Source: Bacillus australimaris
Lineage (GTDB): Bacteria; Bacillota; Bacilli; Bacillales; Bacillaceae
Direction of reading: 5' to 3'
Assembly: GCF_001307105.1 (NCBI RefSeq)
Contig: NZ_LGYN01000028.1
Coordinates: 62,001-126,000, forward strand
DNA length: 64,000 bases
The notes beneath the pieces are model-generated. The model saw nothing but the letters and a program-made list of their open reading frames with translations. It was not told where the DNA came from and did not search any database. This document shows, piece by piece, positions 6,796-15,255 of this stretch; the first letter of the stretch is position 1; every line of letters starts with the position of its first letter. Position numbers and translations under genes: made by a program.

Positions 6796-8883
6796 TTACC
6801 ACTTTGCCTCTTTGACAAATTGATAGAAAAGCTGATGTAATTTCTGTTCAATATCTTCTTTTGTCCCCTGTCCATAAAGCGCCATGCTTTCTTCACTTTC
6901 AATGATGGATGAACTGATCAGACTAAACATTTCTGATCCTTCCTTGCCAAGCTCTTGCGGCGCCAGCATCATGAGCATTCTTGACATCGTCTGCTGCCCG
7001 CCGTCCATGCTTTTGACCTCGTATGGCTGATCCAGATCATACAGATGAAAGATTGGTTCCTGAATGAATTCATGCTTTAAATGGTAAAGAGCAAATTCAG
7101 TACCAGGTATGCCTAAACCGCCTTGTTGTTCACGTTCCAATAAGCCGCGCGCTACATCATCTGCATGTGTGATGAACCCTTCCCCTTCAAGCTGACGAAG
7201 CAGCTGCCTGATTGTCGCTTCATGCTGCGGCAGCGTCTCTCTTTTTTCGATAGTAAAATGGGACAAGATGCTGCGAATCACAGACATATATTTTGTCACC
7301 TGCTCTGCAACTGCCATCATATCAATGGTGTCTTGTACCGATTCATTGACAGCTTCTTTCGTCCTTTTTTTCTCGATCATATAAGGGATCTTTCGTTTAA
7401 TATGGGCCTTTACACGCATGGCATCATCTTCGTTTAAAAGCGGACTAACCATGATGTAATCGATATGCTCATATGGAATAGGCACGGTCGAGACAATCAT
7501 GTCATAGCTGGATGAATCGATTTCCTTTAGCTCTATCAAGGAGGATAGATCGAATTTGGCGATCTCCGGCAATTCTTTTTTCAACCGAGAGGCGAGCATT
7601 TTTGAGGAACCGATTCCGCTTGAGCAAACCACCAATGCATGGATATTTGTTTCTTCTTTTTTGATTTCAAGCACTGAGCCAAAGTGAAGCACAATAAAGG
7701 CAATTTCATCCTCTGGAAATTCAATCTCTGGAAAGAAATGCTCGACTCCTTCCTCAATCGCCATGAATAGTAAAAAGTAGTCTTTTTTAATTTGTTGTGT
7801 GAGCGGATTATAGATTCTCATCTTTTCCTTTAAACGGTTCATGGCAGGTTCGAGATGAGACACGAGCCCCTCATATAATGAATCATTCTCATTGAGATGG
7901 TAGCCTGTTTTATTTGAAATAAAATCAATGAGCTTTTTCGTTCTCAGCGCGATATCCAGTTCGATCTCATCAATACGGTATTCGGTATGAATGCTTCGAT
8001 TTGCACTGCGCAGATGGATGGTCATATATCCGACCTCCGCTTCAGGAATCTCCACATTAAACATACGTTCAAGCGCTCTTGCCATCCGGCGGGATGATTC
8101 AAATTCCTTCGTCCGCTTTAATTCCATCAGCTCTTCTTCTTCCATTCGAATGGTTTCGCCAAGCTGAATACGTTCGATCGCATAGGTTAAGTGAACGACC
8201 AGTGCAATATAGGCACTATCAGATAATGAGAGTGACAGTCGATCCTTTAAATGAAAGAGCAGTCTTTCTACCTTGAGCAGCTGTCCTCTGCTGACAACGC
8301 CAAACACCTTTTCTGTCGCTTTTGTACGATGTTTGATATTCATTTCAATCGTTTCTAAAAACAATTGAATGTCGAGCCGGTCGACAATCAGATTGCCGAC
8401 AATTTTTCGTTTTGCTTCCTCCGGCCCTTTTAATTCAATGCCGTACCCGCGCTTTCGTATCAGCTGCAAACCGTAAGGAGCAATCCACTCCGTCAGTTCA
8501 TCTAAATCATAGCTGATCGTCGCATTTGTGACCTGCAAGTCGGCTGCGAGTGTGTATAACTTCACCGGTTCCTTTGCTTCAAGCAGCGCACAGAGGATTA
8601 AGAGCTTTCGTTCATCAGAGCTATATTCGATTTGATCTTCGTTAGAAATATGAGACAGAAGCCGTTGTTTATCTTCCTGTTCCCCAACCGCCTTTAAGCC
8701 CTTCCCCGGCTGTTTATCAAGTGATAAATCGTAATTTTTCAAAATCGGCTTAATGGATTTTAGTTCTCTATGGATCGTTCTTGTACTTACCTGAACAGAA
8801 TCGGCTATCTCACGGATGGTGACATAACGATTTTGCTGAATGATGTATTTAATGACTTTCTGTTCTCGTGCCGTTATGTACAT
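6796..8883 (-). CDS. mtlR: MtlR, mannitol operon activator with PTS regulation domains
   Basis: A 695-residue PTS-controlled activator, the same length as B. subtilis MtlR (YdaA). Order of parts: N-terminal HTH (about residues 5-60, [19 protein letters not shown]), second HTH region (about 85-150), PRD1 (about 190-290), PRD2 (about 300-400, with HLEPAMNRL and the histidine in FIVLHFGS), an EIIB-like domain (about 410-490, with cysteine in [12 protein letters not shown]) and an EIIA-Mtl-like domain (about 550-690, histidine in LYHLKHEF). In the family, phosphorylation of PRD2 by HPr activates, while EIIA phosphorylation of the EIIB-like cysteine inhibits. Its targets, mtlAFD, lie at 22.2-25.3 kb. 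Its own upstream region carries an MtlR-type operator and a cre, so it is probably autoactivated and catabolite-repressed. Confidence 0.93.
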   Translation of the reverse strand: MYITAREQKVIKYIIQQNRYVTIREIADSVQVSTRTIHRELKSIKPILKNYDLSLDKQPGKGLKAVGEQEDKQRLLSHISNEDQIEYSSDERKLLILCALLEAKEPVKLYTLAADLQVTNATISYDLDELTEWIAPYGLQLIRKRGYGIELKGPEEAKRKIVGNLIVDRLDIQLFLETIEMNIKHRTKATEKVFGVVSRGQLLKVERLLFHLKDRLSLSLSDSAYIALVVHLTYAIERIQLGETIRMEEEELMELKRTKEFESSRRMARALERMFNVEIPEAEVGYMTIHLRSANRSIHTEYRIDEIELDIALRTKKLIDFISNKTGYHLNENDSLYEGLVSHLEPAMNRLKEKMRIYNPLTQQIKKDYFLLFMAIEEGVEHFFPEIEFPEDEIAFIVLHFGSVLEIKKEETNIHALVVCSSGIGSSKMLASRLKKELPEIAKFDLSSLIELKEIDSSSYDMIVSTVPIPYEHIDYIMVSPLLNEDDAMRVKAHIKRKIPYMIEKKRTKEAVNESVQDTIDMMAVAEQVTKYMSVIRSILSHFTIEKRETLPQHEATIRQLLRQLEGEGFITHADDVARGLLEREQQGGLGIPGTEFALYHLKHEFIQEPIFHLYDLDQPYEVKSMDGGQQTMSRMLMMLAPQELGKEGSEMFSLISSSIIESEESMALYGQGTKEDIEQKLHQLFYQFVKEAKW

Positions 8884-8924
8884 GAAATGCCTCCTTCTGT
8901 ATAAATAGGTCTATTGTCACATTC

Positions 8925-8941
8925 AATATAAAACGCTTTCA
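8925..8941 (-). promoter_or_regulatory. mtlR promoter -10 overlapped by a cre site
   Basis: Minus strand TATATT (8925-8930) is a plausible -10. TGAAAGCGTTTTAT (8928-8941) matches 12 of 14 positions of the CcpA site TGWAANCGNTNWCA. CcpA binding here would block transcription in glucose. Confidence 0.6.
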
Positions 8942-8972
8942 ACAAAAGGTGCAATCTTAAGTTGATCTGAAT

Positions 8973-8993
8973 TTGGCACAGCGGGTGTGACAA
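8973..8993 (-). promoter_or_regulatory. MtlR operator upstream of mtlR
   Basis: The inverted repeat TTGGCACA-5-TGTGACAA matches the MtlR operator pattern TTGNCACA...TGTGNCAA. It lies 42 bases upstream of the -10 box, the same spacing as the site before mtlA. Confidence 0.65.
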
Positions 8994-9011
8994 AATATAA
9001 ATAAGAGGCCA

Positions 9012-10094
9012 TCAGACGCTTCGCCAAAAGGACGGTCCATAATCCTTTTGATGAAATTGAACCTTTTGTTCATGAAAAGGCAGTGAACCCCCAGCTTTTA
9101 ATGAATAAGTTGGATTATATACTGGAGAGCCAAAGCAATAATCAATTGTGCCTTCTTCTGGACGGAACATGACGGTTCGCATCGTTCCAAACAGCTCCTC
9201 ATAATTGTGCACAGTTAGCCCCTCAGGATATTCTGTCTGGAACAGCTTCACAAGAGCATCATTTGATCGTTGTTCTGCCAAAGCCTCCATTAACATGTCG
9301 TATCTGACAACGGAATGATGTTTGGTCATCCCTTTTGCCGTTTGATCAGCAACCGGATGATTCGTTGCTGCAATATAACCTGTCTCTGGTCTTCTGACTA
9401 TTTTTCGTCCATCAATGATCTCAATCACAGCCGCCTCTCCTTTTCGATCAGCAAGCATAAGATGAACATTTGAAGCAACGGGCATTTCTTGGATAGAATC
9501 AATGGCTTCCTCAACCGTTCTACAGTTTTCCAGAACAGAGCGAATCACATGATACACTTGCAAACCAGCAACTGCTGGAGGCCTTAAACCTGGTTCATGA
9601 CCAACCGGCTGACCGCAAGCAGAGAAGGTCACAGCAAGACCATGCTCATTCATCCCATCAGACCTTCCAAACAAAAGCAGAGAAGACCCTGTATGACATG
9701 CCGAACCTTTTACATGTGTCGTCACAAGACGCATATCATCAAATATCGGGGAAAAATCATAGTTACGGAGCATGACCGTTTGTTGTCCCGCCGCCATATT
9801 CCCCTGTCTCACACAATGGGAACAGCCTGGCTGAAGATGCGATGAGTAGAAAAATGTCAAATCACGCTCAGCTAATTGCATTTCATCACAAAAGCCAGCA
9901 ATCTCTTCATCTAATTGAGGAAGATAGGGACGCATCAGCTGCTTCGTTTCCTTCACAGCCTGTTGTGTTACCGGTTCTGTTCGAATATATTGTGTCTGCA
10001 GCAGCTTGTTCTCCTTAAGCCAGGCAGCCTGCTGTTTTCCCACTTCATAAGCAGTTCCTTTCATTTCATGAAAATATGCACTCATCTTCTCCAT
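9012..10094 (-). CDS. C45-type amide hydrolase / acyltransferase-like Ntn protein
   Basis: A 360-residue protein of the C45 / choloylglycine-hydrolase-like Ntn superfamily, which hydrolyses linear amide bonds with an N-terminal cysteine nucleophile exposed by self-cleavage. Visible features are an HEMKGTAYEVGKQQ opening, the candidate nucleophile in QPGCSHC (about residue 105), RNYDF shortly after, NEHGLAVTFSACG, and SNVHLMLADRKGEAAVIE. This matches 6-aminopenicillanate acyltransferase-like proteins; the true substrate is unknown and could be an acylated amino acid or peptide. Start ATG 10094 follows AAAGAGGTG by 7 bases. No signal peptide is seen. The B. subtilis region has no counterpart that I remember here, so it may be an accessory insertion between mtlR and lipC. 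Confidence 0.65.
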   Translation of the reverse strand: MEKMSAYFHEMKGTAYEVGKQQAAWLKENKLLQTQYIRTEPVTQQAVKETKQLMRPYLPQLDEEIAGFCDEMQLAERDLTFFYSSHLQPGCSHCVRQGNMAAGQQTVMLRNYDFSPIFDDMRLVTTHVKGSACHTGSSLLLFGRSDGMNEHGLAVTFSACGQPVGHEPGLRPPAVAGLQVYHVIRSVLENCRTVEEAIDSIQEMPVASNVHLMLADRKGEAAVIEIIDGRKIVRRPETGYIAATNHPVADQTAKGMTKHHSVVRYDMLMEALAEQRSNDALVKLFQTEYPEGLTVHNYEELFGTMRTVMFRPEEGTIDYCFGSPVYNPTYSLKAGGSLPFHEQKVQFHQKDYGPSFWRSV

Positions 10095-10160
10095 ACTTGA
10101 CACCTCTTTCACCTTCGTTTCTTTTATCATATCGAAACCGTTATTTATTGAAAAGAATGA

Positions 10161-10192
10161 AAAAAAAAACTGCAATCCCACCGGATTACAGC
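10161..10192 (-). terminator. lipC terminator
   Basis: On the minus strand CTGTAATCC-4-GGATTGCAG is followed by ten Ts and overlaps the lipC stop. One G-U pair is needed. Confidence 0.75.
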
Positions 10193-10818
10193 TGTTTACA
10201 GTATTGTTGATACAATGCTTCTGCCATTGCATCATACCCCTTAGGATTCGGGTGAAATTGATCAATCGATAAGTAGGCTCTTTCATGCCCTTCAAACGCA
10301 CGGTACACATCCACAACTTCTACATGCGGATTCGCAGCAAGCAATTGAAGTTGATGATTATATTGCTGCAGCCACCGCCCGGCTATTGGTATTTGCGGAA
10401 AAGGATTGTATAAATTCATGAGATACACGCAATAGGACTGATGCTGCCCTCTTTTGATCTGAGCGATTTCTTGAATCATCTTGCTAAAATTGACCTGACA
10501 ATGCATGATCGCTTGCAGTAGTTTCTTTTCATCTTCACCTTCTTCATACTGTTGAACAGCTTGAACAAGGTCATTCCCACAGCCTGTGATGGTGATGATA
10601 TCAGCTGCTGCAATGGCACGTCTCACATCAGTTCGTTTGAAGAGCTGTAAAATCTGATCCGTCGTTAACCCTGATTTTGCAAATACAGACAGCTCCACTG
10701 GTGCATGCGTCTTTTTTTCAAGCATCCATCGAAACCGCTGAGTAAATCCTCCGCCAAATAAACGTGCCCCCACCCCAACTGTTAAGGAATCTCCAATTGC
10801 AACATAGGATCGTCCCAC
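10186..10818 (-). CDS. lipC: LipC (YcsK), spore-associated SGNH/GDSL lipase
   Basis: A 210-residue SGNH hydrolase. Block I GDSLTVG carries the catalytic Ser (about residue 10), block III is GCGNDL (about residue 80) and block V DQFHPNPKGYDA gives the Asp and His near residues 185-188. B. subtilis LipC is a spore-coat phospholipase B-like enzyme needed for efficient L-alanine germination and is encoded beside kipR, as here. GTG 10818 is the start, with GAGGGA 5 bases upstream. Spore-specific promoter elements are not clear enough to call. Confidence 0.8.
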   Translation of the reverse strand: MGRSYVAIGDSLTVGVGARLFGGGFTQRFRWMLEKKTHAPVELSVFAKSGLTTDQILQLFKRTDVRRAIAAADIITITGCGNDLVQAVQQYEEGEDEKKLLQAIMHCQVNFSKMIQEIAQIKRGQHQSYCVYLMNLYNPFPQIPIAGRWLQQYNHQLQLLAANPHVEVVDVYRAFEGHERAYLSIDQFHPNPKGYDAMAEALYQQYCKQL

Positions 10819-11217
10819 TCTTATCCCTCACTCTCTCCTGCCTTCTCTTATATATACGAAATCAAAGAACAGATGCTTGTAGCAAATGACTTAGGGGCAT
10901 CCATCTTTTTTGAAATGCAGCGCCTTTACAAACTCTTTACTTGCGATATCGAACGATTTTTTGTTCAATAAGAGTAGGCTTTTTGCGCTGAAAACTGCGT
11001 GTTTACGCGTTCCAGAAAAATTTACAAACTTTTTATCTTGATTTCGAGACTTTTTATCTTGACTTCAAACTTCAATGTGATTACAATGAAAATATCAGTT
11101 TTTATGTAACTGTGCTTGTTACATCTTTTTCATAGCATTCCAATATGATTAAAGATGCCACATATTAAGTGTACCTTTTGGATACGCTAAAAAAATAACC
11201 GAAACAGAAAGGATTGA
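10819..11217. promoter_or_regulatory. lipC-azoR intergenic region with azoR promoter and MhqR-like site
   Basis: The left part shows nothing clear. At 11059-11064 TTGACT and at 11082-11087 TACAAT, 17 bases apart, form a strong SigA promoter for azoR. Just upstream, 11034-11051 (TATCTTGATTTCGAGACT) matches the palindromic MhqR operator as I recall it, TATCTCGAATTCGAGATA, at 14 of 18 positions. A second partial copy, TATCTTGACTTCAAAC at 11055-11070, overlaps the -35. The predicted leader is about 130 bases long. Confidence 0.55.
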
Positions 11218-11223
11218 ATGAAC

Positions 11224-11859
11224 ATGGCAAAAGTTTTATACATCACTGCACATCCGCATGATGAAACAGTTTCTTACAGTATGGCTACTGCTAAGGCATT
11301 TATCGAATCTTATAAGGAAGCAAACCCAAGTGACGAGGTTGTACATATTGATTTGTACAAAGAAAACATTCCTCACATTGATGCAGATGTATTTGCTGGC
11401 TGGGGCAAACTTCAATCTGGCGCTGGCTTCGATACACTTTCAGCTGAAGAGCAAGCGAAAGTTTCTCGTCTAAACGAATTAAGCGATCAATTCGTTTCTG
11501 CTGACAAATATGTATTTGTTTCACCACTTTGGAACTTCTCATTCCCACCAGTTCTTAAAGCATACATCGACTCTGTTGCTGTAGCTGGTAAAACATTCAA
11601 ATACACTGAGCAAGGTCCTGTTGGTTTATTAACAGACAAAAAAGCTCTTCACATCCAAGCACGTGGTGGATACTACACTGAAGGTCCTGCTGCTGAACTT
11701 GAAGCAGGTCACCGTTACCTTGGTACAATTGCGAGCTTCTTCGGAATTCCTTCTTTCGAAGGTCTTATCGTTGAAGGTCACAATGCTGAGCCTGCAAAAG
11801 CAGAGCAAATTAAAGCAGATGCAATCGAACGTGCTAAATCTTTAGGAAAAACTTTCTAA
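11224..11859 (+). CDS. azoR: AzoR, FMN-dependent NADH-azoreductase / quinone reductase
   Basis: A 211-residue flavodoxin-fold enzyme that reduces quinones and azo dyes by two-electron transfer. Hallmarks are [15 protein letters not shown] at the FMN phosphate site, [20 protein letters not shown] and [11 protein letters not shown], as in B. subtilis AzoR1/AzoR2. I prefer ATG 11224 to ATG 11218: AGAAAGGA (11206-11213) is 4 bases from the first and 10 from the second. The codon choice (many GGT, GCT, CGT, CTT) suggests strong expression. The MhqR-type site upstream fits induction by quinone and aldehyde stress. Confidence 0.88.
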   Translation: MAKVLYITAHPHDETVSYSMATAKAFIESYKEANPSDEVVHIDLYKENIPHIDADVFAGWGKLQSGAGFDTLSAEEQAKVSRLNELSDQFVSADKYVFVSPLWNFSFPPVLKAYIDSVAVAGKTFKYTEQGPVGLLTDKKALHIQARGGYYTEGPAAELEAGHRYLGTIASFFGIPSFEGLIVEGHNAEPAKAEQIKADAIERAKSLGKTF

Positions 11860-11871
11860 TTAACTGCACGC

Positions 11872-11906
11872 AAAAAGCCAATGATCTTTATGATCATTGG
11901 CTTTTT
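11872..11906. terminator. Bidirectional terminator between azoR and kipR
   Basis: AAAAAGCCAATGATC pairs with GATCATTGGCTTTTT over a 5-base loop. Confidence 0.85.
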
Positions 11907-12667
11907 ATTTGTTCAGCCGCAAAACCTAATTCTTCCGAAATGCCACTAGCAGCTTTTTTGACCTGCTCAATTAAGTAAGGCAGACGTTCCTTTTGATAGC
12001 CAGCTTCAAATCCTGCAATACTAATACCTGCTGCCACTTCTCCTTGATGATTGAAAATCGGTGCACCAATGGCAGCTGTATAGTTTTCAAGCTCTGAATA
12101 GCTTAGCGTATAGCCCCGCGCATTTGATTCTTCCAGCATGTTTCTGAGAACCTCTTTATCTGTGATGGTCCCAATGCCAATTTTCCCAAGCTCAATCGAG
12201 TCAATATAGGCAAGCCTCTCACTCTCTGGTAAAAAGGAGAGAATACTTCTTGCACAGGCACCCGCATATAGAGGAGACCGCCTGCCGACGGCGGTGTAGA
12301 GACGAACAGGCTGCGTCCCTTCGATCTTTTCCACGTAAATAGCTTCGTCGCCTTCACGAACAATGAGCTGTACGGCTTCTCCAACTTCATCTCGTAAGCT
12401 TTCCATAAATGGTCTTGCAATCCTCCGAATATCAAGGCGGTCCGCCACAAGCTGACCGTATTCAAGAAACATCAAGCCTAACCGATAAACACCTGAATCA
12501 CGCTTTTCTAACAGCCCCATATCGGCTAATGAGCTCGCCATACGATGAACAGATGTTTTGGGCATGCCGGAGAGATCGATCATTTCATTTAACGTTAATT
12601 GATCGTGAGTGATAAACAGCCGCAAAATCTCCATTGATTTCACAACCGTTTTATTTGTGTTTTGCAT
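11894..12667 (-). CDS. kipR: KipR, IclR-family repressor of the kip/pxp operon
   Basis: A 257-residue IclR-type regulator. Its winged helix (KSMEILRLF...MPKTSVHRMASSLADMG, residues 10-50) and effector domain (VREGDEAIYVEKIEGTQPVRLYTAVGRRSPLYAGACARSI split across residues 95-135; SELENYTAAIGAPIFNHQGEVAAGISIAG) are nearly identical to KipR of B. subtilis. ATG 12667 follows AGGTGAAGAAC. It is the last gene of the operon and overlaps kipA by 17 bases. Tandem palindromes before ycsF are its likely operators. Confidence 0.92.
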   Translation of the reverse strand: MQNTNKTVVKSMEILRLFITHDQLTLNEMIDLSGMPKTSVHRMASSLADMGLLEKRDSGVYRLGLMFLEYGQLVADRLDIRRIARPFMESLRDEVGEAVQLIVREGDEAIYVEKIEGTQPVRLYTAVGRRSPLYAGACARSILSFLPESERLAYIDSIELGKIGIGTITDKEVLRNMLEESNARGYTLSYSELENYTAAIGAPIFNHQGEVAAGISIAGFEAGYQKERLPYLIEQVKKAASGISEELGFAAEQIKSQ

Positions 12668-13697
12668 GTTCTTCACCTTTTCTAAACGAAAATGCTTCCA
12701 GCTTGATTCTTGCACTCAGCTCCCTCAGCTCTGCCTCTTGCTTGAATAGCGCCTGTTCTGCAGCCTGATGATCTATTTGTTCAAAATATAGATTTGCCCC
12801 AGGCATCGCCTGTGAAATGAGCGGCAAATCTACAGTTGCTACTTCTCCAATCCGCGGGTATCCCCCTGTTGTTTGTCGATCTGCCAGCAGAATAATCGGC
12901 TGGCCGTCAGGAGGGATTTGAATCGACCCGAAAGCGACAGCTTCTGAAATCAATTCTAGCTTTTCTTTTAAATGAACCGGCTCCCCCTTCAGCCGGCAGC
13001 CCATGCGATCGGATTGCGGTGTGACCTGGTAAGGCTGCTTAAAAAAAGCGATTTGAGATGTTTCTTGAAAAAAATCAAAATGCCTGCCTGTGAGCACACG
13101 GATGACGGGCGATTTCCTCAGCGGCAAAAAATGAGCATGACTCACTGTCCAATCGGGTGCGCCATATCCAGCCTTTTTCACTTTACTTTTAAGACTTTCA
13201 GTCAAATGATCCGCTACGATAGACCGCTCTCCAATGGGCAAGACATCACCTTTTTCAAGCGGACGTCCTTTCAGTCCACCGATTCCAGCTCTCACATAGG
13301 TGCTTTTGCTCTGCATGACTGGCTCCACATCAAATCCACCTGCCACAGCAAGATAGGCACGGCAGCCTCTTTTACAAAGACCAAAGGTGATCGTACTGCC
13401 TGATTGAACAAAGAGCGGCTTCCATAAAGGTGCCTGCTCTCCATCAATATCAATCTCTACATCAGCACCAGTGACTGCAATGAGCTGATCCTTCTCACAT
13501 GTGAGCACAGGACCAGGCCCCATCAACGTGATCTCCAGTACGGCTTCATTTTCTTGGTTGCCCGTAAGAATGTTACCGATTCTAAGTGAGAGCAGATCCA
13601 TGCCGCCGCTCGTTAAAACGCCATACTTTTGATAGCCTTGCCTTCCTTTATCTTGAATGGTTGTAAACATCCCTGGCTTGATGACATGAATACTCAA
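12651..13697 (-). CDS. pxpC: KipA / PxpC, 5-oxoprolinase subunit C
   Basis: A 348-residue protein of the allophanate-hydrolase subunit 2 (AHS2) family. Motifs are PGMFTTIQDKGRQGYQKYGV at the N-terminus, MDLLSLRIGN, and the QPIILLADRQTTGGYPRIG block near residue 255. With PxpA and PxpB it forms the ATP-dependent bacterial 5-oxoprolinase that recycles pyroglutamate to glutamate. In B. subtilis KipA was first described as the antagonist of the KinA inhibitor KipI. TTG 13697 is the start: its TTGA overlaps the kipI stop and AAGGAGG lies 7 bases upstream. Confidence 0.92.
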   Translation of the reverse strand: MSIHVIKPGMFTTIQDKGRQGYQKYGVLTSGGMDLLSLRIGNILTGNQENEAVLEITLMGPGPVLTCEKDQLIAVTGADVEIDIDGEQAPLWKPLFVQSGSTITFGLCKRGCRAYLAVAGGFDVEPVMQSKSTYVRAGIGGLKGRPLEKGDVLPIGERSIVADHLTESLKSKVKKAGYGAPDWTVSHAHFLPLRKSPVIRVLTGRHFDFFQETSQIAFFKQPYQVTPQSDRMGCRLKGEPVHLKEKLELISEAVAFGSIQIPPDGQPIILLADRQTTGGYPRIGEVATVDLPLISQAMPGANLYFEQIDHQAAEQALFKQEAELRELSARIKLEAFSFRKGEEHAKHK

Positions 13698-14440
13698 CGT
13701 TCTGCCTCCTTCATGCTGAAAAATTCCTTTTCAGACATTTGGACAAATCTAACCTCGTCCCCTGCTCTCAATAAACTTGGGACGTTCTCATTCGGGCGAA
13801 ACAGAGGCAGCGGAGTTTGTCCAATGAGCTGCCAGCCTCCGGGTGTGGAAATTGGGTAAACGCCTGTCTGTTTTCCCGCAATGCCAACAGACCCTTTTGG
13901 AATGGACATTCTTGGTGTTTCTCTGCGCGGCGCTGCAATCTTTTCAGTCAGCCCGCCTAAAAACGGGAACCCTGGGGCAAATCCAATCATATAGACAAGG
14001 TACGTCCCTTTTGTATGAATACGCACGACTTCCTCAGAAGTCAAACCATTGATACGGGCAACCTCTTCTAAATCAGGGCCCAGCGCTCCTCCGTAACAGA
14101 CTGGAATGTCAACAATGCGGCGCTTTACCTGCCCACCCCCCTGCCATTTCTCTTCAAGAAGTCCTTCAATATAGCCTTTGACCCATTCATACGGAGATAG
14201 GTTATGTGTTTGAAGATGGGCAGCTTGATGAACGGTATAGGGCTCGTAAAAAACTGTCACGTTTGTAAAGGCTTGTACAGCTTCCACAAAACCGTCAAAT
14301 GGATGCTGTTCAATACATGTGAACAGCTGTTTTACCCGCTCATGAATCTCTTCACGTATGTCAGCTCCAGCTTGGATCACGATCGCTGCATCACCTAACG
14401 GGTGGAAGGTGATCGAATCTTTTATCGTTGAAAACGCCAC
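13694..14440 (-). CDS. pxpB: KipI / PxpB, 5-oxoprolinase subunit B and KinA inhibitor
   Basis: A 248-residue AHS1-family protein. Key blocks are FHPLGDAAIVIQ, CYGGALGPDLEEVA, VYMIGFAPGFPFLGGL and TPRMSIPKGSVGIAGKQTGVYPISTPGGW, which form the conserved cyclophilin-like fold. Known roles are a subunit of PxpABC and, in B. subtilis, an inhibitor of the sporulation kinase KinA. GTG 14440 follows AGAGAGGTG. It overlaps kipA by 4 bases, so translation is coupled. Confidence 0.93.
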   Translation of the reverse strand: MAFSTIKDSITFHPLGDAAIVIQAGADIREEIHERVKQLFTCIEQHPFDGFVEAVQAFTNVTVFYEPYTVHQAAHLQTHNLSPYEWVKGYIEGLLEEKWQGGGQVKRRIVDIPVCYGGALGPDLEEVARINGLTSEEVVRIHTKGTYLVYMIGFAPGFPFLGGLTEKIAAPRRETPRMSIPKGSVGIAGKQTGVYPISTPGGWQLIGQTPLPLFRPNENVPSLLRAGDEVRFVQMSEKEFFSMKEAER

Positions 14441-14458
14441 TTGAGGACACCTCTCTTT

Positions 14459-15250
14459 CTACAGTACGCCGAGCTTTTGGTCTCTTTGATCTGTGATGAA
14501 CATATGTCCAGGCGCATGAGTGATCGCAATGTCTGGCTTTGTGTGCATCACAATAGCTTGCGGAGTTACACCACATGCCCAAAACACCGGGACCTCTCCT
14601 TCTTTGATCACAGATGGTTCTCCAAAGTCTGGCTTGTCCACATCGGCAATGCCAATCATCGCTGGGTCTCCTATATGGATGGGACCGCCATGGACTGATG
14701 GAAATCTAGACGTCACTTGGACACTTCTTGCAACCTGATGCGCCGGAATGGGTCTCATGCTGACCACCATCGGTCCATGAAACACCCCTGCTTTTTCACA
14801 AGCTATATTCGTTTGATACATTGGGACGTTATGATTGTCTTCGATATGGCGAATAGGGATGTCATTTTGCATAAGTGCGTGCTCAAATGTAAAGCTGCAT
14901 CCGATGAGAAAGGCAACCATGTCATTCTCCCAATAAGCGGAGATATCTGTGACCTCTTCTTCAAGCATCCCTTGTCGATAAATACGATACTTAGGAAAGT
15001 CCGTTCGAATATCTGCTTGAGGCGCAGATCGTCTTGGCACTGGATCACCTGGCTCCAGTACATCAAGCAAGGGGCATGCAGCTGGATTCCGCTGACAAAA
15101 CAAAAGAAAGTCAAAGGCAAGTTCCTTTTTAACAATCATTAAATTAGCTTGAGCAAATCCTTCTGCGAAGCCAGAGGTTGGCCCTGTAATTTCTTTCTTG
15201 CGAATCAATTCTCTGATCTGTGAAGGCTCATATGTTTGATAGGTATTCAT
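14459..15250 (-). CDS. ycsI: YcsI, DUF1445 putative hydro-lyase
   Basis: A 263-residue member of the DUF1445/UPF0317 family, annotated elsewhere as D-glutamate cyclase-like or hydro-lyase. Motifs include TSGFAEGFAQANL, FLIGCSFTFEHAL, VSMRPIPAHQVARSVQVTSRFP and FWACGVTPQAIVM. The residue types suit a hydro-lyase or cyclase acting on a small amino acid, which is consistent with an operon for 5-oxoproline; that link is an inference. ATG 15250 is preceded by ATGGAG at 9 bases. The earlier ATG at 15265 overlaps ycsG and lacks a ribosome site. Five bases separate it from ycsG. Confidence 0.85.
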   Translation of the reverse strand: MNTYQTYEPSQIRELIRKKEITGPTSGFAEGFAQANLMIVKKELAFDFLLFCQRNPAACPLLDVLEPGDPVPRRSAPQADIRTDFPKYRIYRQGMLEEEVTDISAYWENDMVAFLIGCSFTFEHALMQNDIPIRHIEDNHNVPMYQTNIACEKAGVFHGPMVVSMRPIPAHQVARSVQVTSRFPSVHGGPIHIGDPAMIGIADVDKPDFGEPSVIKEGEVPVFWACGVTPQAIVMHTKPDIAITHAPGHMFITDQRDQKLGVL

Positions 15251-15255
15251 CCGAA

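Noticed and set aside
12972-13403. 143-residue frame opposite kipA
   Set aside because: Antisense to a highly conserved gene with no translation signals.
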